From Acanthosepion esculentum (Eukaryota; Mollusca; Cephalopoda; Sepiida; Sepiidae): a stretch of DNA of 64,000 bases. Shown piece by piece: positions 32,686-44,175 of this stretch. Below the pieces are notes generated by a model that was given only the letters and a program-made list of their open reading frames with translations, did not search any database and had not been told where the DNA came from. Numbering within the stretch: the first letter of the stretch is position 1; the number at the start of each line of letters is the position of its first letter. The position numbers and the translations under genes are program-made. The stretch lies in NCBI GenBank assembly GCA_964036315.1, contig OZ038478.1, positions 143,160,557 to 143,224,556 of the forward strand, in the 5' to 3' direction.

Positions 32686-33970
32686 TGGGTAAATGGTAGT
32701 GATTTTCAAAATACAGCTTACATATGGCACAAGGCCAGTCCGAAAGTACGGGGCGCTCAGTGAGGATCAAACTCAGTGCTCAGTCGTAATTGGTCTCGAA
32801 AGACAAAGCTTTCTAACCGCTACACCACGTCGAGGAGCCCAAGGTAGATAAATGGCAGTGGTTTTCTAATCACAGCTTAGATGTGGCACAAGGCCAGCCC
32901 GAAAGTACGGGGAACTCACTGAGGATCGAATTCCCTACTCAGTCGTAATTGGTCTCGAAAAACAAAGCTTTCTAAACATTACACCACGCCGAGCTGCACA
33001 AGGTAGATAAATAGCAGTGATTTTCTAATCACAGCTTTGATGTGGCACAAGGCCAGCCCGAAATTACGGGGCTCTCTGTGACGATCGAATTCCCTATTCA
33101 GTCGTAATTGGTCTCGAAAGACAAAGCTTTCTAACCATTACACCACGTCGAGGGGCCCAAGGTAAATAAATGGCCATGATTTTTTAATAACAGCTTAGAT
33201 GTGGCACAAAGCCAACTCGAAAGTACGGGGTGCTCAGTGAGGATCGAATTCCTTACTCAGTCGTAATTAGTCTCGAAAAACAAAGCTTTCTAAACATTAC
33301 ACCACGTCGAGCTGCACAAGGTAGATACATGGCAGTGTTTGTCTAATCACAGCTTAGATGTAGCACAAGGCCAGCCCGAAAGTACGGGGCACTAAGTGAG
33401 GATCGAATTCGCAACTCAGTCGTCACTGGTCTCAAAAGACAAAGCTTTCTAAACATTACACCATGTCGAGGTGCCCAAAGTAGATAAATGGCAGCGATTT
33501 TTTAATCACATCTTAGATGTGGCACAATGCCATCCCGAAAGTACGGGGCACTCAGTGAGTATCGAAATCCCTACTCAGTCGACACTGATCTCGAAAGAAA
33601 AAGCTTTCTAAACATTACACCACGTCGAGGGGCCCAAGGTAAATAAATGGCCACGATTTTCTAATCACAGCTTAGATGTGGCACAAGGCCAGCCCGAAAG
33701 TACGGGGCACTCAGTGAGTATCGAAATCCCTACTCAGTCGTCATTGGTCTCAAAAGACAAAGCTTTCTAACCGTTACACCCCGTCGAGGTTCCCAAGGTA
33801 GATAAATGGCAGCGATTTTCTAATCACAGCTTAGATGTGGCACAACGCCAGCCCGAAATTACGGGGCACTCTGTGAGGATCGAATTCCCTACTCAGTCGT
33901 AATTGGTCTCGAAAAACAAAGGTTTCTAACCATTACACCACGTCGAGTTGCCCAAGGTAGGTGAATGGTA
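32686..33970 (-). repeat. Eight tandem 159-bp tRNA-like (SINE-like) repeats
   Basis: The landmark TGGCAC occurs at 32725, 32884, 33043, 33202, 33361, 33520, 33679 and 33838, seven intervals of exactly 159 (the fifth reads TAGCAC). On the minus strand each unit has a tRNA-like head: a box-A-like 'TGTAATGGTTAG', a potential anticodon-type stem around GTCTTTCGAGAC, and a box-B-like 'GAATTCGATCC', followed by a tail with TGGCCTTGTGCCACAT. Units differ by roughly one base in ten but not in length. Some units (2, 4, 8) have a TTTTT run between the boxes that should stop RNA polymerase III. This is SINE-like in structure but arranged as a satellite. Confidence 0.75.
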
Positions 33971-34584
33971 TGTGAAACATCCTCTTGGGAGTCTCTTCTA
34001 CAGAGCAATGATTCGCGGGAAGAAGCTGTTTAGGTGGAACTTACTTATCGCTGATGGAATACGGAGGTAATGTGGGTAGTTTGCTGTTATGTATGAAATG
34101 GCGCGTCCGAGCTGTGAAATTTCGTACGGGCGGAACAAAGAAATGTAGTTCATCCGAGAACTTTCCAAGGTTTGCTTTGGTTTGTTTTGTTTTACAGTAT
34201 ATCAAACTCAATGGGTTTAGTAATGCCGACAACTTTTTTTCCCCTGAAAATTGTATTGCGCTTACTATTTTTTATTTTTTAAAAATTTATTTCTGGTAAT
34301 ATTTTTCATATAGTATTTCTGGTATTAAAACCTATTTTTAAACTTTCATAATGTTTTTTACCTCAGTTTCTGGATCAACTATTTACCCATAGCTAGGATC
34401 CTAACAATTGCTACAACCCCGGGTCAGGGTGGACCTGGGAACACCAGCAATTAAGAGGTGGTTCCACGCTCCTCAAAACCTGATGAGAGGCTTTACTGTT
34501 GGACGTAGTTTATCGTCATACCCAGGACGCAGATGTAGTTTATCGTCACTTTTCAACTTAGTAGAGATAGAGCAATGGGAGACC
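33971..34584. other. Unassigned spacer
   Basis: AT-rich with homopolymer tracts. Contains 'gtagtttatcgtcat' and 'gtagtttatcgtcac' about 30 bases apart near 34505 and 34535, a small local duplication. No gene recognised. Confidence 0.5.
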
Positions 34585-34585
34585 T

Positions 34586-34663
<78 letters not shown>

Positions 34664-34664
34664 A
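34585..34664. repeat. Compound (TG)n(AG)n microsatellite
   Basis: TG repeats at about 34585-34610 pass directly into AG repeats to 34664, broken by two 'atag' units. Confidence 0.9.
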
Positions 34665-34769
34665 TCGAGGGTGGAAAATTTCCAGCAAGGGGTCGAAAAT
34701 GATTTTGAACTCTATCAATACAGGAAAGTGAGAAATGGGAAGCTCCCGCCTAAAATCTTTTTATTAAGC

Positions 34770-34850
34770 ATTTCACTCCAAGCAAGGCTGGAATGCCACC
34801 AGTACGCAGAGGTTTTACAGAGAGTGAAGGCGAGAGAAAAGTCTGGGTAT
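34770..34850. repeat. Dispersed repeat, copy a
   Basis: 'cactccaagcaaggctgg' with following sequence matches 39107-39185 ('cactccaagcaaggttgg'). Both copies are preceded by a T run ending in 'aagc'. The family is not identified. Confidence 0.5.
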
Positions 34851-34934
34851 ATGAAAGGATAAAAGCTGAACTGGGTTCAAGAAGATAGAAGATGGTAATT
34901 GAAGATGTATTTACATTTTTGAAGAATTTAGTTA

Positions 34935-37650
34935 TCAAGAAAGCAATAAAACAGAAGCGATTTCCACGGGTAGGAAGTGCGAGAAGAACTTTTTAGAGTA
35001 GAAGTGGCTGTTATATTGACCTAATTCAACAGTCAAAAGGTGGAATCTAAACGTCAATCTAGCAGCACGCCTGAACACACGAACACCGCGCATCAGGGGA
35101 ATAAGCTCATCAGAGCAGTAGCCATGAAAATATTTGTAGAAAAGACAGAGGGAATCCACGTCACGTCGTTGAGAGAGTGACTGAAATCGAAATGCCAAGT
35201 CGGGATTACATAACAGTACCTCGAGATGAGTAGCAGGAGTACCTGACCAAATATGACAACATTATTCGTGCACGGACAAATGGTAGATTTGAAAATTTGC
35301 TGGCACAACACAGTGACCGTAATTTCCTTGCAGTAGATGGAGCTATTGATTCGATGTAGGTGTTCCACTTCAAGTGAGTTGAAAACGTGAGGCAAAGAAT
35401 GCTCACTGTGTGGCTCTCCATGAGTCCAGTATGAGCCATGCTCGTGGTGGGCAGGACATTTTCTCTATGGTGGTTAATGAGAGTAGTTTCGTTTTGGAGG
35501 CATTCAAATTTAAGAAACATTTCCTGCCCCACTTAACCACTGATTGGATGTTCTTTCCAAGAGCAGCGGCCAGTTTAACTCTGTCAGCTCTGTCGGATTT
35601 GATATTGAGGCAGGATTAGATGGCAACAGTATTCTATTGTCAGCCTGATTTGGATCTTATAAACGTAGAGGATAGCATGAGGTCTCAGTTACTTACTTAT
35701 AGGGAACCAATCATTTTACCTGGATCTTTAGCGATTGATCGTACATAGAAGTTCTACTTGAAGTTTGGTTTATCTACTCAAGGTACGGGGCCTCCTCGAG
35801 GGGACATCTCTTCCTCGTCATTGGTGGGGGTTTGATCGGCGGTGATGTAATCTAACCAGTTTGGTTTCAGAGACATTGAATGTAACCAGCTTTAGAGAGT
35901 TTTAGAGGTTTGCCCGTATATAGTCGTATCATCATCATAGTTATTTACAATTGATCGGAGTATATTCTTAGGCAAATAATTTATGTACATCAGAAAGAGG
36001 CTTGGTCTGAGAAGTGACCCCGGGGGACGCCTGCGTTGACCGCCTTGGGCTCGAAGGACTAGCCGGATTTCATAATAAAGAAAACTCTTCTGGTGATTTC
36101 ATATCTGAAGAATTTACGTAGCAAAACTTTGTGTCACACCTTGTCGAAGACTTTCGAAATATCTAATGCTAAAGTCTGTGCTGTTTGCGTGTCGTCAAGG
36201 TCCCCATTAAATCTGTGTGTAATGGTAATTAAGACGCCAGCAGAGGATCGGACTGATCGAAACACATACTTCTCGTCGTGCCAGAGATGTTTCCTATCTA
36301 GGGGCTCAATGACCTTGTTGTTGCCTCAAAAAGCTTAACGATGATACTGAGAAGACTAATGCGTCTATAATGGGAGAGGGGATCAATCGCCCACGTTCGT
36401 GATGACCAGGCATACACTTGTTACATGCCACGGGCTTGGGAAAGATTTCTCCATCAGGCAATGGTTAAATAACTGCTCGGATCATAGATAATTCTGGGTT
36501 GATATTCTTACGGAATTTTGTCTGGGCCACTGTTTTTTTTTTGTGGGGTTGGGACTTTTGATAAGTCTACAGACTTCCTTTACTTAAATGAGTATATTAC
36601 TGAGATTGTTCTCAGTGAGATGTGGGAAGTTGAGGAGGGAATGGCCTTTGTCTTCCAACGTTAGGTTTGAGGAAAAGATCAGGACGAAGAGCTTCTCCTT
36701 CTCTGTCGAGTAGAATATAACATCAGGGTTATAAATAGTAAGTACAGCAGCTTTGCCTCCGTTGATAATTTAGTTGTTGATTTCCCAGATTCAATTTGTT
36801 TCTTTTCAGCATTTGTCTGGACAGCTCGCACGTAGCTGCCCTTTGCATTTGCCAGAACAATCTTACAGCGACTGCGGTCGGTTCTGAGAGTAGTAAGGGC
36901 CAGATTACATCCGCTCATTGCAATAGATTTACTGTTTCCGGTGAGTTACCGCTGCATGATATTAAGGGGTAAATGAGTGATGACTGTTTATGCTTGATTT
37001 TTTTTTTGTGGGGTGCATGAAACACTCCATTCAAGAAAGCATCCATTCAGAGATTAGCGCAGTAAGTTTAGGGGCAGGATGTCTGAAGAAGTTTGGGAGT
37101 GGGGCATCTGTGATAAAGGACGGAAAACTGTCCTAGTCTGCCTTTGCGTAGCGAAAAACGGTAAATCAGAGAATGTTATTAGTTTGGAGGCAATCTGGCT
37201 ATTAACTAAGAAATCGTATAACGCGCCAATAGGGGTGGGGGGTCAAACCTCTGCTGAGAATTTGTTGAGGAAGGATGTTAGAAAAATATCGAGAAGTTTC
37301 GCTTGCTATCCCGTCCAATCCGGGATTCGGTGTGTTCTTCAATGATCTGGGTGAGTTCATAGCCGATGGAGAAATCCCTGTAATATCTACCTTTCTAATC
37401 GTTTTTTTTTAAGAATAGACTAACCACTCTTTGTGGTGAACATTGAAATCACTGCGTATGTGATAACTGGCCGAGGGATATACGATAAGGATATTGTTAA
37501 TCTTCTGTGATATTCGATCGAAGATTACCGATAATTCATCCTGAGGACGATACAGAGCAACGAGGAATGTAGCACTATGGATATGTTCCACGCGCAACTT
37601 TTTTTTTTTTACCCTGTCCCACGGAAACCCGACTTTAATGTAAGCACCGT
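34935..37650 (-). pseudogene. CR1/Jockey-like LINE relic (endonuclease and RT)
   Basis: Pieces of one non-LTR element appear in order on the minus strand. Endonuclease end near 37409-37597 ('RSDFNVHHKEWL'), then 'GYELTQI' near 37340. A linker near 36679-36918 ('NAKGSYVRAVQ'). RT start near 36390 ('PVACNKCMPGHHE'). 'LDISKVFDKV' followed by a stop near 36150. 'GVPRGHFSDQASF' near 36020 and a YDDD box near 35920. The RT tail follows at 35206-35532 ('LTFSTHLKWNTYIESIA') and the C-terminal end at 34935-35198 ('QRRDVDSLCLFYKYFHG'). Many stops and frameshifts mean it is long dead. Its 5' end is not visible. Confidence 0.7.
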
Positions 37651-38398
37651 GTCCGTGATCGTGTCGATTTAGCTGGTCATATTTTTTTATAAATTAGCGA
37701 GTAACCCAAGATTGTGAGCTCCTGCAATGGGATTGATGTATTGATACCCGTTTCATACAGGAATAGGTTAGGTTTAGTCTAAAGAAGATAAAATTCCAAT
37801 CCTGGGAATTAAAATATATTATATACCTGGGTTCTACTGTTTGTCATTTTCAATTTGATTGCTTTTATGTTTGTTATGGTGGATGACTAATAGGCAGTAA
37901 AACACACATTCATTGGCGATGCACGCATAAATGACCTGGGCTGACTGGCCCGGGGATACTGCTGCAACAGTACTCATCATCATGGCAGCATCGAGCGGCG
38001 CCACCAGAGGCTACTGCAAGGTCCAAACCCCATTCACAATTGGCAGTACAATAACCAGATACTATACAAATGCTGATAGCATAAACTCCTTCTAATTTAC
38101 TCTAAGGTTCGTATCCTTGACTATCATGCGGATAACGCCAAAACCCAGAAAAAGTTTACGACCAACACCCTTAATGAGGAGACGAATAACCTAGGAAAGA
38201 TCCATGTGTGATACTCGGAGTGTACGTGACTCATCCGCTTAGAGGTCAGGACAGCAGAATTCCTTCCGCTCAGAGACCTAGGGTACAAAGGGAAGTTCGT
38301 ACACATACATTGGGAGAAGGGAAGATAAAGAATGTTACGTGGGGGCGTATACATCTCTTTCCCCGATTAAATTATGAACATCAATATGTGATACTGTA
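37651..38398. other. Unassigned spacer
   Basis: No reading frame or repeat could be supported. It may include the decayed 5' part of the LINE to its left. Confidence 0.4.
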
Positions 38399-38446
38399 CA
38401 CACACACACACATACATACACACACACATATATATATATATATAAC
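38399..38446. repeat. (CA)n(TA)n microsatellite
   Basis: CA and CATA repeats pass into TA repeats. Confidence 0.9.
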
Positions 38447-38593
38447 TAGTTATAATTAAGAAAAATGATAATATTAATTTTCTTATGATTTACTTCATAA
38501 TATATTTATTAACTAATGGAAATAATCAGCATTGGAATATTTTACTGATGTTTATGTCGAATTTCAGAAGCCGTTTTATTTCTACAAACTGGG

Positions 38594-38594
<1 letters not shown>

Positions 38595-38661
<67 letters not shown>
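38595..38661. repeat. (TA)n microsatellite
   Basis: About 33 uninterrupted TA units. Confidence 0.95.
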
Positions 38662-38663
<2 letters not shown>

Positions 38664-39544
38664 CACTGAGGACATGAGGTGGTGAAATTTTGATTGTAAG
38701 CAGGAAAGCGTTATGCCAAAATGTAATGTTAACTGAATAGAGAGAGCCCCAGAGTGAGAGAGAGAGACTGGAGGCATTTTCAATGGTGAAAATGGGACCG
38801 ACTGGATTTCTTCTCTACTGAAGTTTATTTTTCTTATCTATCAAGAGCCTGGCATGCGGTTGAAAACAGATTTGGAGAAAAATGTTATCTCTTCCTTGCA
38901 TATTTAGGGAAACAAATATATTTTCGCTGACGGAAACGAAATGGGAAATGAAAACAAGGAGTGAACCCATTGTGAGTGTCGAAGTTATGAAGATCGATCC
39001 TGTCGTGTCAGGCAGGTGATCTGCTTTATGATTTCACCAGACCGAAATCAGCACAGGGATGGAGAACAATTTTATCTCTTCCTTGAGATTTTTTTTTTTT
39101 AAGCTTGTCACTCCAAGCAAGGTTGGAGGCCACTAGCACGCAAGGGGTTACAGAAGGTTTGAAGGAAGAGCAGATAGGAGTGGTAAAGGAGTTCAATTTT
39201 GATTGGCTGAACTAGCGTGGGGATGATAGATAGAGACAAGATTTTCGGGGGGTTGGATTTTACACGTCGAATAATGTAGACCTGTCCTCTGACTGGAAAC
39301 TGCACTCCAGTTAAGGGGGGGGGCACCCCACTGGCTATTTATAAATGTACACGTCCTCAACTGTCTATTTATAAATGTACACGTCGACTTACTTAATAAA
39401 ATATTTTAAGTTGAAATCCTCGTTTTGATGTTTTTTGTCTCCGAATAAAAAACAGACTAACGAACACCGGCTGAGAGAAGATGGGAGAGAGAAGATTGTA
39501 TTGGGACCTAGAGAAATCCAGAACGTGGGAGCTGTGCAACATAT
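38662..39544. other. Spacer with dispersed repeat copy b
   Basis: No gene. Positions 39107-39185 match the repeat at 34770-34850. A local pair 'tgttatctcttccttg'/'ttttatctcttccttg' lies near 38882 and 39070. 'ctatttataaatgtacacgtc' recurs within 30 bases near 39337 and 39363. Confidence 0.45.
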
Positions 39545-39770
<226 letters not shown>

Positions 39771-39825
39771 GGATATTCTCCAAATACTGCTCATTAACCA
39801 TGATACCCTTTACTATCATTAGTTA

Positions 39826-40058
39826 CCGTCGTCCAGAGGAATCAACATGTCCCCAGAGAATAATACTCCCACCCCCGTGCTTAAATGTAAAATGGATATT
39901 TTGGGTTTTGGTAACTTCAGTCACTTTCCTCCATCCATACCGGAAGTTCCTGTGACTAAATAATTCAAGTTTTGTTTCATCTGACTATAAAACAGATTTC
40001 TAATATTTACTCGAATGTTCTCGATGACTCTTCTAGCATAAGCTAATCTGCATATGTA
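39826..40058 (-). pseudogene. Tc1/mariner transposase relic, catalytic part
   Basis: On the minus strand one frame reads 'SDETKLELFSH' with the first catalytic Asp region, then 'KHGGGSIILWGHVDSSG', the well-known Tc1 signature around the second Asp block. In-frame stops lie upstream. It continues from 40459-40865 across an inserted solo LTR. Terminal inverted repeats were not found. Confidence 0.75.
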
Positions 40059-40458
40059 TGTGTCGGGGCTAGCTCCTCCTCAGTCCATTAATCCTTCAAC
40101 AGGGTCTCTCGCCCCTGGCTATAAATACTGGCTGACCCTTCGTCTCTCTCTCTCTCTCTCTTTTCGACTAGGTCTTGGGCCGCTACCTTGCGCGGAGATG
40201 AGGTAAAATCTCTCTCTTTTTCCACTTAGTCCAATATGTAACCTCTCACAGATACAGCGTTTCCCAAATTCTGGACCGCGCCAAGAACAATACACGTACG
40301 TACGAACACACAACATAAACACATAATTTCTCCATACAAACACTATGTAACTGTTCATGTCTTTGTTTACCTTGTTATTAATATATATTTGTTTACCCAT
40401 ATATGTCTTGTTTGTTTTCTTTGTCTTCTTTGGACTTAATTAAAGTCCAACATTCTCA
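40059..40458 (+). repeat. Solo LTR inserted in the Tc1 relic
   Basis: A ~400-bp segment from TGTGTCGGGGC to CATTCTCA interrupts the Tc1 transposase and is flanked by TGTA on both sides (40055-40058, 40459-40462), as expected for a 4-bp target duplication. It contains 'ctataaatac' at 40118, a TATA-like promoter motif on the plus strand. No coding region accompanies it. Strand is inferred from the TATA motif only. Confidence 0.55.
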
Positions 40459-40865
40459 TGTAGCTGGACCGGCTAGCAGGAAATTTTAACCTTCTGATAT
40501 CTCTTCACATCTTCACCCCACGGTCCGCTACATATGTGTTTAGCCTTAAGCAAGGGAGTTGTACTTGGGCGACAAGCTCGAAGTCTTGCACGATGAAAGC
40601 ATCTAGTGTCTGTCTTCGTCGATACATTTAATCCTGATGGCTTTAAATTATTGACAATGTCCTTTGTCCTCATGTAAGCATTCTTCGAGACATCTCTAAC
40701 AATTTTACTTTCCATTCTCTGAGAAATTGACCGTTTTCTTCCAGACTTTAATTTATTCTCAATACAATAAATCTTGTTAATTCATGATAATTCTAAGAAT
40801 TGTCGATCTAGGGATATTTAAACGCTTAGAAAGTGTTTTATATTTTGACGCGGTGTCATACTCAT
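40459..40865 (-). pseudogene. Tc1/mariner transposase relic, DNA-binding part
   Basis: Minus-strand translation shows a helix-turn-helix segment ('KTLSKRLNIPRSTI') followed by 'KIVRDVSKNAYMRTKDIVNNLKPSGLNVS' and 'RLRACRPSTTPLLKAKH', matching the paired DNA-binding domain of Tc1-family transposases (usual form 'GRTPRKKPLLKKKH'). Stops and a frame change occur. The catalytic half is at 39826-40058. Confidence 0.75.
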
Positions 40866-40884
40866 CAGAGTAATAGCCGAGCAC

Positions 40885-41811
40885 ATGGTAGATGAAAATA
40901 AATTCGAAGAAGCGATCTTAGGGGAGCTATCAAGCGAAACTATAAAAATGACCCCCGAACAAGTAGAGCTGGAAAAGGCGAGAATCCAAGCCCAAATGGA
41001 GTTGGAAAAATCCCGAATTGAGCCGGAAACGAGGCTGCGAGAGATCGAATTGGTGAGAAACGGACGTTGGGAAAGCCATGAAGCCTTCGATGTAGCGAAG
41101 CAAGTCCGGCTAGTCCCAAGATTTAATGAGGCTAATGTCGACGAATATTTCGCACGCTTCGAGTGAACAGCCCAGAAACTCGGATGGCCAAAGGAATGTT
41201 GGTCCATATTACGCCAGACGGTGCTCACGGGGAAGGCCCAGAAAATTTACGTGATCCTGCCACCAGAAGGCTGCGCCGATTATGAAATAGTAAAGGCGGC
41301 AGTGCTGAAGAGCTTTGAGTTAGTCCAAGAAGCCTACAGGCAGAAATTCCGACTGCAGAGGAAAAAGGAAAACCAGTCGTATGTGGAATTTGTGCGTGAC
41401 AAGGAGAACGCGCTAAAAAAGTGGTGCGACGCCCAAAAAATAGAATGCGACTTTGAGAAACTTCGACAGCTAATATTAGTCGATAAATTCCTAAATTGTG
41501 TGCCGGAAGAAATCAGAGTGCATCTTAGTGAGAAGAAAACCGATACGGGTTACGAGCTGGCTGCACTGGCTGATGAATATACAATCACACATCGGAAGGT
41601 CAAAGGAAAGTTCTACCTGGGGAGCCAAGGGAACAGAATAAAAGATAATATAGATATGCACCCAACACCAAGGCCAAAAGAAGAAAATAGGAGCACCTTT
41701 AAGAGAGATGGCAGAATGGTGGTCTGCTACAGGTGTGGGCAAACGGGGCACATAGCCATAAGGTGCCAACTGGGAAAAGGACCAGAAGCAAACCGCACAC
41801 CGGCGGGATAA
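40885..41811 (+). pseudogene. Gmr1-like gag with SCAN-like domain and zinc knuckle, one stop
   Basis: Starts at the ATG at 40885. A charged N-terminal helix (EQVELEKARIQAQMELEKSR) is followed by 'VPRFNEANVDEYFARFE', then a TGA at 41164-41166 where the frame otherwise continues 'TAQKLGWPKECW'. The next ~90 residues ('LTGKAQKIYVILPP...YEIVKAAVLKSFELVQEAYRQKFR') resemble the SCAN domain, known to derive from Gmr1-like gag. A CCHC knuckle 'CYRCGQTGHIAIRC' lies near the end. The role would be particle assembly. Apart from the one stop the frame is open. Confidence 0.75.
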
Positions 41812-41889
41812 CCCCCAAGGATCTGTCACGACGGACAGAGGGTATGAGTCATATCGTCCATGGACGAGGAAAGGGAACATAAAGGGTCC

Positions 41890-42436
41890 CCATAAAGAAC
41901 CCGTGGAAGTACAGATATTGAGGGACACAGGAGCGTCCCAATCACTGCTGGTGAGAGAAAAGGTACCGAAAGGGGTACTAAAAGCGGCACACGAGACAGT
42001 GCAAATCGAAGGCATTGGCGGGAGAAGGATGAAAATCCCACTACGCAGAGTAACATTGGAGTCGAAGTGGAGAACTGGACCAATCCAGGTGGTAGTAGTG
42101 GATAAACTGCCAATAAAGGGCATCTCCCTACTACTACAGATAAGGGCAGAGAAAAGCCAGCCAAATGGGGTGACCAAGCCAGGCACCCAGAACGGGGAAA
42201 ATAAAGAGGCATCAGGGCCAAGGGAGCGATATAATTTAAGAAGTCGCTCACAGATCGACAAAGTGGATGAGGGTGAAATCCAGCTCCAGCAGCTCGGAAA
42301 GCCGAGAAGGGATCTCATCGTTCGGAACGATGAAAGTCAGGAAAAGCTGTACAATCAGATCGGCAAATCCGACGGGAATATATTCTCCAATGTTTATCAT
42401 CTCCAGGATGGAATACTAATGAGGAGATGGAGATAA
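41890..42436 (+). pseudogene. Gmr1-like aspartic protease and linker
   Basis: The active site is 'VQILRDTGASQSLL' (Asp-Thr-Gly), followed by 'VQIEGIGGRRMKIPL'. The C-terminal linker ends 'GNIFSNVYHLQDGILMRRWR', the lead-in to the integrase zinc finger, before a stop. The gag stop lies upstream in a different frame, so gag and pol are joined by a frameshift or separated by a lesion. Confidence 0.75.
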
Positions 42437-43262
42437 AAAAAGGCAGCCCTAACCGGGGGTCAAAACGCATTCCGACAGGTGGTGGAACCAAAAAAATACC
42501 GAGAGCACATGAGGTACCTATGGCTGGCCATCTGGGTATAGCCAAGACCCGTGATAAGCTACTGGAACATTTCTACTGGCCAGGGGTAGACAAGGACGAA
42601 AAGGCGTTTTCCGAGTCATGTAAGGTATGCCAAAACATTGGTACGCCAAAACAGAAGATTACCCCCGCGCCATTAAAGCCGATACCAGCAATGGAGGAAC
42701 CCTTCTTCCGGGTCCCGATGGATTGCGTGGGCCCTCTGTCCCAAACGAAAGCAGGGAACAAGTACATCCTGACGCTAATGTGCACAGCAACAAGGTTCCC
42801 AGAGGCTATTCCGTAAGGACAATATACACGAGGAAAGTGGTTGAAGCGATGATCAGTTTCTACGTGAAGGCGGGACTACACCAGACGACAGAGACCGATA
42901 AGAGATCTAACTTCACGTCGAGACTCTTCAAAAGGGTGACACATGTTCGATCAAGCGCCTACCACCCTCAGTTCCAGAGAGCGCTGGAAAGATTTCATTC
43001 CACCCTAAAGAATATGTTAAGAGCATACTGCGCGGAGCAGAAGCAGGATTGGGAGTGTGCATTACCCTTTGTGCTATTTGCTGCGACGAGCGCAGTGCAA
43101 GAGTCATTAGGGTTCAGTCCCTTTGAATTGCTGTACGGACGATCAGTGAGAGGACCGTTACAGATAGCAAAGGAGCGAGGGATAGAACAAGAGGACTTAA
43201 CCAAAGAAGCATCAGCGTACGTGGGTCGGTTGAAAAAAACTGAATCACTTGTCAGGTTCTGA
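42427..43262 (+). pseudogene. Gmr1-like integrase (upstream of RT)
   Basis: The first frame (42427-42816) has the HHCC zinc finger ('HLGIAKTRDKLLEHFYW...CKVC') and the first catalytic Asp in 'RVPMDCVGPLSQ'. After a frameshift near 42800 the second frame (to 43262) has the second Asp in 'ETDKRSNFTSRLF' (KR where QG is usual) and the Glu in 'ALERFHSTLKNM', ending 'LLYGRSVRGPL' and 'AYVGRLKK'. About 120 bases of integrase-RT linker, present in every RT repeat unit, are missing here. The RT array follows directly. Confidence 0.8.
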
Positions 43263-44175
43263 GCGAGACGATTTAGAAAAACGGATGAAGGTATACCCAG
43301 GACTGTTCTCAGACGTCCCTAGCAGAACAACGATGATGCAGCATGACGTCGAGTTACCTCGAGGAACACCGATAAATCAACATCCTTCCTCCTTCATCAG
43401 CTTCATCCTTCCTGCGGAAAATGAAGCTGTTGAAGGAGGAAGTCAAGTCCACGCTAGAAAACGAGATCATAGAACCAAGTGATAGCGCTTGGGCTTCACC
43501 CTTTATATTGAGAGGAAAAGAAGATGGGACTATGAGATTCTGCACGGACTACAGTAAAATCAACGCGGTGACCAGAGCGGATTGTTTCCCAATTCACAGC
43601 GTGGAGGACTGCATCGACTGAATAGGTCGTGCTAAATACATCACTAAATTCGACCTGTTGAACGGTTACTGGGCGGTGAACTTAACCGAGGAAGCCAAGG
43701 CCATCTCTGCCTTTGTAGTCCCAGGTGGAGCCTATCAACATCGGGTAATGCCTTTCGGGATGAAGAATTCCCAGGCTAAGAACCAAAAGTCTCGCCAGCA
43801 CAGAAGGGGTAGACGCCTACATCGATGACATTGTCTAAAGCAACACATAGGAAGATCATGTGGCCATCCAAAAGAAAATAATTGATATGCTGGAAAGTCA
43901 GGCGAAATACCAAGTCTTGCAAGACTATCCCACCCCCAAAACAGTTAGAGGACTGAGGAGATTTCTCGGGATGGCAGGCTATTACAGATGTCTTTGTAAA
44001 AATGTTTCTGGAAGGACAGCGCCCCTAACCGACTTGCTGAATAATGGGACGAGTGAAGACCGGTCAGTTGAAGATGCCGAGTCGAAGTGGGAGGGACAGA
44101 CCGGGAAGGATCCACCCCTTAAGTTAAAGAACTCCGCTATTCTGAATGACCTTGGAGAAAAACTTAATCACTTAT
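43253..44175 (+). repeat. RT satellite unit 1 (joined to integrase)
   Basis: The first of ~14 tandem copies, counted from the landmark CAGGTTCTGAGCG. 923 bp because of two deletions (about 14 bp after MPFGMKNS and ~97 bp before 'YPTPKTVRGLRRFL'). It lacks several lesions of later units: KVYPG has no stop, and 'VEDCIDRIG' keeps its Glu apart from one stop after it. RT motifs 'AWASPFILRGKEDGTMRFCTDYSKIN', 'FDLLNGYWAV' and YIDD are readable. Confidence 0.85.

Noticed and set aside
32686..33970. Regularly spaced repeats as a CRISPR array
   Set aside because: The whole 159-bp unit repeats, with no unique spacers. Units are tRNA-like and the context is eukaryotic.
32686..33970. True tRNA genes
   Set aside because: Box A and box B are only approximate and no complete cloverleaf with a sound acceptor stem could be drawn.
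41491..42318. Minus-strand frames opposite the Gmr1-like gag and protease
   Set aside because: They are complements of the recognisable sense domains and resemble no known protein.
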